Positions 6,604 to 14,783 of a stretch of DNA of 36,465 nt are shown here, in pieces. How positions within the stretch are numbered: the first letter of the stretch is position 1; each line of letters opens with the position of its first letter. Under the pieces are notes generated by a model. It was not told the DNA's origin. It made no database searches and was given only the letters and a program-made list of their open reading frames with translations. The DNA is from an uncultured Bacteroides sp. (GTDB lineage Bacteria > Bacteroidota > Bacteroidia > Bacteroidales > Bacteroidaceae): the NCBI GenBank assembly GCA_947071285.1, contig CAMTFK010000019.1:1-36465 (forward strand). Reading direction: 5' to 3'. Made by a program: the position numbers and the translations under genes.

Positions 6604-9486
6604 ATGAGAACACTTAAAGCAGCATTGGCTCTCCTGATAATAACCTTATCATTTCTTTCCGGACAAGCACAGACCCGCTTCGATAATCTGGAATTCAAGC
6701 AATTCTCCACACCGGAAGGATTACCCAACAGCATGGTTCACCAAGTTTATCAGGACAGAGATGGATATATCTGGATTTCTACATTCTATGGATTATTCCG
6801 TTACGACGGTTACGAAGTTCGTACATATAAATCCAACCTTTACACTCCCGGACTTTTGGTTAATAATAATGTGATTTGCGTAGAAGAAGATTATTCCCAC
6901 CGCCTTTGGATAGGGACGCATGAAGGACTTTGCGTACTCGATAAGCAAACAGGCAAAATGAGGAAAATGAAGCTGGAAGGAATAAGCAAACATCGCTTGA
7001 ACGAAATTCACGTAACCAAAGATAATAAAGTTTATCTGGGATATATCCGTGGAATGGCTTGTTATAATGCAGAGCTAGATACATTAGAGTTAATGACAAG
7101 CAAGAATTGCAAAGGTGAAGTACCCGAGCAAATCAACATTCAAACCTTGCTTGAAGATGAAAACGGTGATTTATTGATTGGCACATGGCAGGATGGGCTT
7201 TTCCACTATAATATAAAGGAGAATAAGTTCACGCACTATCCTCCGTTGGATGAGAGCAACTCCGTATTAGCTTTATTTCAGGATTCCAAAGGGGCATTAT
7301 GGGTGGGGACAAGCGGTTCCGGGCTGTATAAGGTAAACTTCTCTCCTGATAAGAAGACATTATCTGTAGAAAAAGCTTATAAGCACGATGCTCTTAACAC
7401 GCTGTCCCTCTCTTCCGATTATATTTATTCCATTCACGAAGACCTGCAAACTCATTCGTTATGGCTGGGTACACGGAATGGGGTCAGCATCATGGACTTG
7501 ACCGATGAAGGGAAATTTATAAACTACCGAGAGTCGGGTTCAGAACACTATCTGCCTGTCCGTGAAGTGAACACCGTCTTTCGCGATAAAAATGGCTTGA
7601 TGTGGATTGGTACCAAAGGCGCCGGAGTCTTTCATGTGAATACCCGTACGCGTCCTTTTGAAGTTTTTTATCCGCGTGGCAACGGGAAATCTTTTACGGA
7701 TATTATCTCTACCCTGTATGTGGAAGAAGGCGGAGCTTCCTGGGTAGGCTTCGGATATGGAATTGATTATCAGTCGGAAGACGAGAAAGTAACCTTAATT
7801 CCCTCCAAACGCCCCTATCATATTTCTTACAGTCCATCTACCCGGGAGGTGTTGCTTGCCATTCATGATGGAGGGGTGATGGCTTGCCGGGATGGGGAGA
7901 TTGTCCACCAATACAGGGCCTCGAATTGCGGTTTTATCCCTCACGATTTAGTCTATTGGGTGCACGAAGACCGAAAAGGGAATTGGTGGTTAGGCACCTA
8001 TAAGGGGCTTAGTGTGCGTTATCAGGATGGCCGCGAATACTGTTTCAATCAATTGCCCGATGTCGATAAATTACTTTCTAAAGAGATAACCAGCATCATG
8101 GAAGATAATGACGGCTCTTTGTGGCTGGCGACCAATAATAATGGTATCGTCCACGTCACCGGCAATATGGAACAGCCCGAGTCTTTGCAATGCAAGAATT
8201 ACTGCATTGAAAATGGCTTGTTACCAGTCAACACCCCACTTTGCTTTCTTCTGGATAAGAGTGGAAAGGTCTGGGTGGGAACGGAAGGAAGCGGGCTTTG
8301 CCTGTATGACACACAGAATGATTGCTTCCGGTCTGTTCATCAGGAATACAATTTGCCGGGAGATATGGTTGGCAGCATGGAGGAAGACAATAACGGAAAC
8401 CTTTGGCTGGGCACTAACCAGGGACTGGTGAAGCTGACAATTACCGGAGAAGAGAAAGGGCGGGTGCGGATATTTACGGTAGCCGACGGATTGGCCGATA
8501 ACTTCTTCAATCAGAATGCATCCTTCTATCGTAACGGGACTTTCTACTTCGGTTGCAGTCGCGGCATTGTTACGTTCAACTCTAAAATGGCCGAAGGAAA
8601 TCACTCTGATGTCTCTTTATGCATTACGGATATATGGATAGACGGGAAATCATTGGAGCAGATGCCGGAAAATAAAAGAAGAGAAATCAGCCCTTTCACC
8701 GCCGATTTTACGGAACAACTCGTTGTCCCTGCCGCATATTCCAATTTCACCATATGCTTTGCTTCCCTCACTTACAATCATCCCCAACAGAATAATTACG
8801 CCTACAGATTGCAAGGACTCGACACCGACTGGCATTATGTAAATGCCTCCAACCGCAATGCCTATTACTCCAAACTATCTCCAGGAGAATACGTCTTTGA
8901 GCTACGTGCCACGAACGAGAATGGAGATTGGGGAGAAATACGAAAAATGGGAATAACCATCAGACCTCCTTTCTGGGCCACTTGGTGGGCATATCTTGTT
9001 TATGCATTTATATCCGTATCAGTCTTGGCATTAATATGGTGGGAGGTACGCAGAAGGCTGCTGCTGCGCAACCGGAAATATCTGCAAAAAGGAGAAACAG
9101 ACAAAGTGCATCACATCAAATTCCAGTTCTTTACGAACATCGCTTCGGACGATGAGAAGTTCTTGCAGGATGCCATTGCTTGTGTGAACAGGCATCTGAG
9201 TGATACGGACTTTGACGTTCCCCAATTTATCGATGAAATGGCGACAAGCCGCACCACCCTGCACAAGAAACTCAAATCACTGACGGGGCTGAATACGACA
9301 GGCTTTGTACGCAGCATCCGCCTGAAGGCCGCCTGCAACATTATGGATGGGAATAAGAATATACGTATCTCCGACCTCGCCTATCAGGTAGGTTTCAATG
9401 ACCCCAAGTACTTTTCCATCTGTTTCAAGAAAGAATTTGGTATGCAGCCGACAGAATACGCGATGAAAGCGGCTAAAAACGCATAA
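6604..9486 (+). CDS. Propeller sensor/AraC regulator lacking kinase and receiver
   Basis: The 960-residue protein has a signal peptide (about 1-22), about a dozen Reg_prop repeats such as DGYIWISTFYGLFRYDG forming two propellers (about 25-690), a Y_Y_Y domain (about 710-785) and one membrane segment (about 792-815). It ends with an AraC-type helix-turn-helix (about 850-957; TTLHKKLKSLTGLN and DLAYQVGFNDPKYFSICFKK). A normal HTCS has about 400 residues of HisKA, ATPase and receiver between membrane and DNA-binding parts. Here the pre-histidine motif FFTNI (842-846) runs straight into ASDDEKFL, which resembles the linker ahead of the HTH in other HTCS proteins. No phospho-accepting His or Asp remains. 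I infer a transmembrane one-component regulator derived from an HTCS, probably controlling the susC gene that starts 153 bases downstream. The frame is intact, so it is not an obvious pseudogene. Confidence 0.9.
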   Translation: MRTLKAALALLIITLSFLSGQAQTRFDNLEFKQFSTPEGLPNSMVHQVYQDRDGYIWISTFYGLFRYDGYEVRTYKSNLYTPGLLVNNNVICVEEDYSHRLWIGTHEGLCVLDKQTGKMRKMKLEGISKHRLNEIHVTKDNKVYLGYIRGMACYNAELDTLELMTSKNCKGEVPEQINIQTLLEDENGDLLIGTWQDGLFHYNIKENKFTHYPPLDESNSVLALFQDSKGALWVGTSGSGLYKVNFSPDKKTLSVEKAYKHDALNTLSLSSDYIYSIHEDLQTHSLWLGTRNGVSIMDLTDEGKFINYRESGSEHYLPVREVNTVFRDKNGLMWIGTKGAGVFHVNTRTRPFEVFYPRGNGKSFTDIISTLYVEEGGASWVGFGYGIDYQSEDEKVTLIPSKRPYHISYSPSTREVLLAIHDGGVMACRDGEIVHQYRASNCGFIPHDLVYWVHEDRKGNWWLGTYKGLSVRYQDGREYCFNQLPDVDKLLSKEITSIMEDNDGSLWLATNNNGIVHVTGNMEQPESLQCKNYCIENGLLPVNTPLCFLLDKSGKVWVGTEGSGLCLYDTQNDCFRSVHQEYNLPGDMVGSMEEDNNGNLWLGTNQGLVKLTITGEEKGRVRIFTVADGLADNFFNQNASFYRNGTFYFGCSRGIVTFNSKMAEGNHSDVSLCITDIWIDGKSLEQMPENKRREISPFTADFTEQLVVPAAYSNFTICFASLTYNHPQQNNYAYRLQGLDTDWHYVNASNRNAYYSKLSPGEYVFELRATNENGDWGEIRKMGITIRPPFWATWWAYLVYAFISVSVLALIWWEVRRRLLLRNRKYLQKGETDKVHHIKFQFFTNIASDDEKFLQDAIACVNRHLSDTDFDVPQFIDEMATSRTTLHKKLKSLTGLNTTGFVRSIRLKAACNIMDGNKNIRISDLAYQVGFNDPKYFSICFKKEFGMQPTEYAMKAAKNA

Positions 9487-9503
9487 TCTCCCCAGCATAA
9501 GTG

Positions 9504-9549
9504 AGGTTGAAACATGTTCTTAAAAGGTAGAAGGAACATGTTTCAACCT
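9504..9549. promoter_or_regulatory. Perfect 16-bp inverted repeat upstream of susC
   Basis: The left arm AGGTTGAAACATGTTC (9504-9519) and right arm GAACATGTTTCAACCT (9534-9549) are exact reverse complements around a 14-base loop. Each arm contains the palindrome AACATGTT, the two copies 24 bases apart (9511, 9535). No T-run follows, so a simple terminator is less likely. It lies 41 bases before the -7 box at 9590, a suitable place for an activator site of the regulator encoded just upstream. Confidence 0.65.
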
Positions 9550-9589
9550 TACCGGACGATGCTTCACCCATTCCGAACAACCAGCCAAC

Positions 9590-9597
9590 TACCTTTG
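9590..9597 (+). promoter_or_regulatory. Putative -7 box for the susCD operon
   Basis: TACCTTTG fits TAnnTTTG and lies 42 bases upstream of the susC ATG. No -33 TTTG is present at the usual spacing, as expected of a promoter that needs an activator. Confidence 0.5.
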
Positions 9598-9639
9598 TGA
9601 CGTTAAAAACTTTAATGTCTAATTTAAAAAGGTTGGCCT

Positions 9640-12600
9640 ATGAAACTTATTTTCTATGGAAACAGAAAATCGCTAATAGCGATTATGATTTGCGCGGTGC
9701 TTCTTTCCGGTAGTCACGTAGCGCATGCAACTAATGAACCGGAACCGACTTACTCTTCTCAGCAAACCGGCAAAATTAAGGGAACTGTAACTGACACTAA
9801 CGGAGAAACCGTCATTGGAGCCAGTATTGTGTTGAAAGGTACTACTAATGGCACAATAACTGATATGGATGGTAATTTCACCCTCTCTGATGTTCCGGCC
9901 AATGGAACTATCCAGGTTAGTTTTATCGGATATAAAACACTGGAAGTACAAGTTAAAGGACAGACTTCTTTTAACTTGACTTTATCGGAAGATGCTGAAA
10001 CACTGGATGAAGTCGTAGTGGTGGGATACGGCACAATGAAGAAATCGGATTTAACAGGTGCGGTAGGCTCCATTTCTTCCGAAAAACTTGCCGCCAGAGG
10101 TTCCACCCGCCTGGAAGATGCATTGCAGGGAGCAGTTCCGGGAGTCAACATTACCCAGTCCAACAGCCGTGCCGGCGGTGGATTTAATATACAGATACGT
10201 GGTCAAGCTTCCATCAACAAACAGGCTTCCCCCCTTTATGTCATTGATGGTATTGTATGCTCATCTATGGATTTCCTGAACCCGGAAGATATAGAACGCG
10301 TGGATGTATTGAAAGATGCTTCATCTACCGCCATCTATGGCTCGCGTGCCTCCGCGGGTGTGATAATGATTACTACGAAAGGTGCCAAAGGAGCAGGAAA
10401 ACCTCAACGCGTATCTATATCATACGACGGCTACTATGGTATTCGGAAAGTAGCGCGTATGCCTGATTTCATGAATGCCCAAGAGTTTATCGACTATCGT
10501 TTCGCACGCCACACTGTCCTGACTTCTGAGGCTTTTGACGGTTCCAGTCGTAAGGGAGTGGATGCAAATGGAATTCCTCACTATGAAATAAAGCAATCTG
10601 ACTTAGAAACTACCTTCTTAAAACGCGATGGTGGGACTAACTACAGGGATTCTAAGATATATGAAATGATGATGTCCGGAACAGATGGTTATGACTGGAC
10701 CGACCTTGTTACCAGGACCGGCTCACAACAGAATCATTATATCAGTGCAAATGGTGCTACTGAGAATCTTAATTATCGTTTAGGCTTGGGGTACCAGGGA
10801 GAAGAAAATGTGTTCAAGCATAATAACTATTCCCGGTTTAATATTAAAGGTGCTCTGGACGGAAAAATCTCAAAAGTGTTTGATGCCGGCTTCACGGTAA
10901 ATATGGCCTATACGGTACAGGATGATTTTAGTACAAACAGTACATATTGCCCCTATGAGAATGCCTTTTATTTTAATCCTTTTGTAGCACCTTATGATGC
11001 AAATGGGAATATCATCAACAATCCCGGTTCAAAAGATGCTTTTGAGTCTACGGGACAGTTCACTTCCACTATCAGTCCATTAAATGATCTGGCAGATGAA
11101 AACTATACGAATCAGACACGCAAATTTCATGTTTTCGGTAATGTTTATTTGCGGGCCAATATTATGAACGGTTTGAAGTTTACAACTACTTTCTCACCTA
11201 ATTTTTATCATGGACGGCAAGGTATGTTCAATGCAACCGGAGTGAACGACCGTAATCCATCAGGATCGAATTATTATCAGATAAATGGTACGAACTCTGC
11301 AGAAGTCGAGACTACAGACCGCTTGGACTGGACTTGGGATAACCAGATTGACTTTAACAAGACGATAGGTAATCATACATTTGGCGCTATGGGTCTGTTC
11401 TCTATGTATCGTTCTGACAAAGAAATCTATACTCTGAAAGGATTTGGGATATCTGACGATATGCTCTCATTCCATGCAATGAATAAAGCTTCCGGTGATA
11501 AAGAGATTAGTTCTTCTTATACAGAGTCTACATTAGTATCCGGAGCTCTTCGACTGAATTATTCTTATAAGGGTAAATACATGGCTACTGCTACTGCACG
11601 TACCGACGGTTCTTCGCGTTTTGCCAAAGGCAAACGTTGGGGATGGTTCCCGTCTGTTGCTCTGGCCTGGCGCATGTCGGAAGAGAACTTTTTGAAAGAT
11701 ACAGATTGGTTGGATAACTTGAAACTACGCCTGTCTTATGGTGTTACGGGAAACAATAACGTGGGAGATTACGTGACGATTGCCACAGCTTCAGGTCCCA
11801 GCTACGTAGTATTGGATGGATCGGAAGTGCAAGGCTATTATCCCAATGGATTGGTCAACACAAAGCTCATCTGGGAAAAAGTGAAGGAATTTGATTTCGG
11901 TATAGATTTCAGCGTATTGGACAATCGCATTAACCTGACCGCCGACTTCTATCACAGGCTATCCGACGGACAGATAATGGATCGCATTGTTCCCATTGAG
12001 ACAGGGGAAACGAAAGCCACTTTTAATGTAGGCTCGGTTCGCAATACCGGTGTAGAATTGGGAGTCCAGTTCGGAGTTATCAGAAACCAGAATTTCACTT
12101 GGGATTTAAGCCTCAATTACTCCAGGAACTGGAACAAAATACTGGAACTCAGCAATGGGAAAGTAGACGAGGTAGCTTCCAACCGCTTTATAGGTAAGCC
12201 TTTGAATGTACTCCGTGATTATACTCACACCGATGTCATCACCGATAAAGGAGTAACTATGCATACAAAAGATGGAGATATCCATTATACCTTGCAGGAA
12301 TTTTATGCCAAATATGGTAAGAACTACAAATGGTATGAAGGACAGGTAGCTGTAAACGACTGGAATAATGATGGCAAAATCACCGATGAAGATAAACAGA
12401 TATATGGTTGCACAGATCCTAAATGGATGGGAAGCTTGAGTTCAAGCATGTACTACAAAGGTTTTGACTTTTCGGTAATGGTTTATACAAAGCAAGGTCA
12501 GTGGTCACGCAGTTATTTCCATGATAAATACATGAAATGGTCTGACCGTGGCAACCAACATATGGCAATGGATTTCTATATTCCTAAAGGTACGCCTACC

Positions 12601-12966
12601 ATCAATCACGCTACCGGTGATATAGTATATACCACTGAAACTCATTACGGCAAATATCCTTATCCTAACAATTCGGACACATCGGCCGGTGGCTACTTCT
12701 CTGATAAAGGCAGTGCAAAAGGAGAAGGATTCCAATATCAGAAGACTTCTTTTGTAAAAGTAAAAAACATTTGCTTGGGATATACATTCCCCAAGAAATG
12801 GATTGCTAAAGCCGGATTACAACATTTGCGCCTTTACGTCAATGTACTGAACCCATTCTGTTTCACGGACTATGAAGGCTTTGACCCGGAATGGGCAGGT
12901 GCCAAGCTGACCGATGGTGGTCCTGCTTCAGTGACTTATCAAATAGGTGCGAACATCAAATTCTAA
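9640..12966 (+). CDS. SusC-family TonB-dependent outer-membrane transporter
   Basis: The 1108-residue protein imports oligosaccharides across the outer membrane with energy from TonB. A signal peptide (about 1-30) is followed by a carboxypeptidase-regulatory-like domain (about 43-118; GKIKGTVTDTNGETVIGASI). The TonB-box-like stretch DEVVVVGYG is at 123-131 and the plug domain follows (about 135-240; IQIRGQASI, PLYVIDGIV). The remainder is the beta-barrel, with the family-typical WFPSVALAWRMSEENFL and a C-terminus ending in the aromatic residue of YQIGANIKF. Length is normal for SusC homologues with the N-terminal extension. RBS-like AAAAAGG lies 12 bases before the ATG. SusD follows after 23 bases, so the two form the usual transporter/lid pair. 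Confidence 0.97.
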   Translation: MKLIFYGNRKSLIAIMICAVLLSGSHVAHATNEPEPTYSSQQTGKIKGTVTDTNGETVIGASIVLKGTTNGTITDMDGNFTLSDVPANGTIQVSFIGYKTLEVQVKGQTSFNLTLSEDAETLDEVVVVGYGTMKKSDLTGAVGSISSEKLAARGSTRLEDALQGAVPGVNITQSNSRAGGGFNIQIRGQASINKQASPLYVIDGIVCSSMDFLNPEDIERVDVLKDASSTAIYGSRASAGVIMITTKGAKGAGKPQRVSISYDGYYGIRKVARMPDFMNAQEFIDYRFARHTVLTSEAFDGSSRKGVDANGIPHYEIKQSDLETTFLKRDGGTNYRDSKIYEMMMSGTDGYDWTDLVTRTGSQQNHYISANGATENLNYRLGLGYQGEENVFKHNNYSRFNIKGALDGKISKVFDAGFTVNMAYTVQDDFSTNSTYCPYENAFYFNPFVAPYDANGNIINNPGSKDAFESTGQFTSTISPLNDLADENYTNQTRKFHVFGNVYLRANIMNGLKFTTTFSPNFYHGRQGMFNATGVNDRNPSGSNYYQINGTNSAEVETTDRLDWTWDNQIDFNKTIGNHTFGAMGLFSMYRSDKEIYTLKGFGISDDMLSFHAMNKASGDKEISSSYTESTLVSGALRLNYSYKGKYMATATARTDGSSRFAKGKRWGWFPSVALAWRMSEENFLKDTDWLDNLKLRLSYGVTGNNNVGDYVTIATASGPSYVVLDGSEVQGYYPNGLVNTKLIWEKVKEFDFGIDFSVLDNRINLTADFYHRLSDGQIMDRIVPIETGETKATFNVGSVRNTGVELGVQFGVIRNQNFTWDLSLNYSRNWNKILELSNGKVDEVASNRFIGKPLNVLRDYTHTDVITDKGVTMHTKDGDIHYTLQEFYAKYGKNYKWYEGQVAVNDWNNDGKITDEDKQIYGCTDPKWMGSLSSSMYYKGFDFSVMVYTKQGQWSRSYFHDKYMKWSDRGNQHMAMDFYIPKGTPTINHATGDIVYTTETHYGKYPYPNNSDTSAGGYFSDKGSAKGEGFQYQKTSFVKVKNICLGYTFPKKWIAKAGLQHLRLYVNVLNPFCFTDYEGFDPEWAGAKLTDGGPASVTYQIGANIKF

Positions 12967-12989
12967 TTTTTAAAGCAAAGATAAGTGAT

Positions 12990-14687
12990 ATGAAAAAGTT
13001 TATATATATAGCTATCCTGCTGGTTTTCTCCGCCTGGATGGTAAGTTGTGACGGTTTTTTAACTACGGATAATAAATCGAACGTGACGGACAAAGAATAC
13101 TTCTCTACGAAGTCGGGATTTGAATCCTTGGTATCCAATGCCTATGAAACTTTACGGGATATTTATGCCTCTTCCAGTTATACAACCTATTTCAATGCAG
13201 GTACGGACATGTATGCCGACGGACGCAACTACATTAATGATGAATTGCATGAATATGAAACCCTGAATCCGGAAAATAGCGTAATGAAAGAACTTTATAC
13301 AGCATGTTATAAAGGAATTCGTGCAGCTTACGCCGTGAAGCATTATGCCCAAGATGCAGAAATTGATGAAATATTACGTAATAAGCGCGTGGATGAAGCA
13401 CGCGTACTGGCTGCAAATTATTATTATATATTAGTCAACACCTTCGGGGGTGTACCTTTGATGAAAGAATACGTAGCCAATGCCCAGACAGGTTATCCAA
13501 AATCTGCTGCCAGTGACGTATACGCCTATATCATTGAAGAACTGGAGAATGTAGTAGCTAACGGAGTACTCGAAAAGTCCACAGCGCAAAATGGAGGAGG
13601 ACGTGCAAGTCTAGAATCAGCACGTGCATTACTGGCTAAAACTTATCTGGCGGCAGCCTGGGACCTGGATAAAAAAGAATATTTTTCTAAAGCAGCTCAA
13701 ACAGCAGATGATGTAATAGCCAAACGTAGTCTGGTTACTCCTTTTGCAAATCTATGGAGGGCAGATTATAGCGGGGATGATAATGAAGAATTTATCTGGG
13801 ATGTAGAATATGATTATGCGACGGCAACCAATACAGTCAGTGGCGGACACCCCTGGAGTTCTTTCTATTGTAACCATATTGGCGGACAGGAAGATCACGG
13901 AAAAGGAAGTACGTCTGCCTTTATAGCAACCTTACATGCCTTGCAATGCTTTGAGAAAGGGGATGTACGCTATGAAGTGACATTCATGAAAGAACTGCCG
14001 GATATCGTTACTGCCTCAAACTATTGGTATTGGGATTGGTACAAAAACGGAGAAACTTTTATAGGCATTCCTTTGAAACGTTATTACCCGGCTTGGTATG
14101 AAACAGAAGAAGATATAGAGGCTTGGAAAGCCCTTGATCCTGAAAACCGGAAAAGTACATGGATACTTCCTATGTCCGACCACACCCGTGACCCTCAAGA
14201 GTATATGCCGGGAGAGATTAATTACGAAGCATTCGTGACTTACTCCTATGGAGGAAGCCCATGTCGTAAATTTGACGATTCTAATACGGGAAGCTACTCT
14301 AATAAAACGGATTACCGTGACATACACATCATTACTCTATCGGAAGTTTATCTGATAGCAGCGGAAGCCTATTTCAAAGCAGGAAATAATGAAAACGCTT
14401 TGACACGCCTGAATGAAGTACGCCGCCGCGCGCAACTAAATGCAGTTACTTCCATTGATGTGGACGCTATACTCAAAGAACGTGCATGTGAATTATTTGG
14501 CCAAGGCTCCAGATGGATTGATTTAAGACGAACCCGAAAACTTGTGGAATATAACAACTTATATAATCCTCAGATAAAAGGACGTGCCCAACAAGCGATA
14601 GGGAACAAATTACTTCGCCCAATCCCTCAGGCAGCTATTGATGCCAATGAATTAATGAGTGCTGAAGACCAGAACCCGGGATATTAA
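12990..14687 (+). CDS. SusD-family glycan-binding lipoprotein
   Basis: The 565-residue surface lipoprotein forms the lid over the SusC channel and binds the incoming glycan. I place the start at the ATG at 12990, because the peptide MKKFIYIAILLVFSAWMVSC is a lipoprotein signal with the lipidated Cys at 20; a longer frame from 12891 overlaps susC and lacks a signal. Family traits are the helical TPR-like core, LNEVRRRAQL and the RACELFGQGSRWIDLRRT stretch near the C-terminus, and the closing motif LRPIPQAAIDAN...NPGY. The gene starts 23 bases after susC stops. A strong hairpin follows the stop. Confidence 0.95.
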   Translation: MKKFIYIAILLVFSAWMVSCDGFLTTDNKSNVTDKEYFSTKSGFESLVSNAYETLRDIYASSSYTTYFNAGTDMYADGRNYINDELHEYETLNPENSVMKELYTACYKGIRAAYAVKHYAQDAEIDEILRNKRVDEARVLAANYYYILVNTFGGVPLMKEYVANAQTGYPKSAASDVYAYIIEELENVVANGVLEKSTAQNGGGRASLESARALLAKTYLAAAWDLDKKEYFSKAAQTADDVIAKRSLVTPFANLWRADYSGDDNEEFIWDVEYDYATATNTVSGGHPWSSFYCNHIGGQEDHGKGSTSAFIATLHALQCFEKGDVRYEVTFMKELPDIVTASNYWYWDWYKNGETFIGIPLKRYYPAWYETEEDIEAWKALDPENRKSTWILPMSDHTRDPQEYMPGEINYEAFVTYSYGGSPCRKFDDSNTGSYSNKTDYRDIHIITLSEVYLIAAEAYFKAGNNENALTRLNEVRRRAQLNAVTSIDVDAILKERACELFGQGSRWIDLRRTRKLVEYNNLYNPQIKGRAQQAIGNKLLRPIPQAAIDANELMSAEDQNPGY

Positions 14688-14720
14688 CAGGATAACAAGG
14701 AAACAGGATGTATAAAAAGA

Positions 14721-14749
14721 CAGGAATCCCACGCAAGTGGGTATTCCTG
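14721..14749 (+). terminator. Strong hairpin after susD
   Basis: CAGGAATCCCAC pairs with GTGGGTATTCCTG around a GCAA tetraloop, a 12-bp stem with one bulged T. No long T-run follows directly, so it may act as a partial terminator or mRNA 3'-end stabiliser that sets SusCD above the downstream hydrolases. Confidence 0.6.
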
Positions 14750-14783
14750 TTATTGGAAAGTTTTAAATTAAACAAGATAACTG

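Noticed and set aside
12891..12989. Longer N-terminus for the SusD gene
   Set aside because: It overlaps the end of susC and puts 33 hydrophilic residues before a clear lipoprotein signal; the ATG at 12990 is much better.
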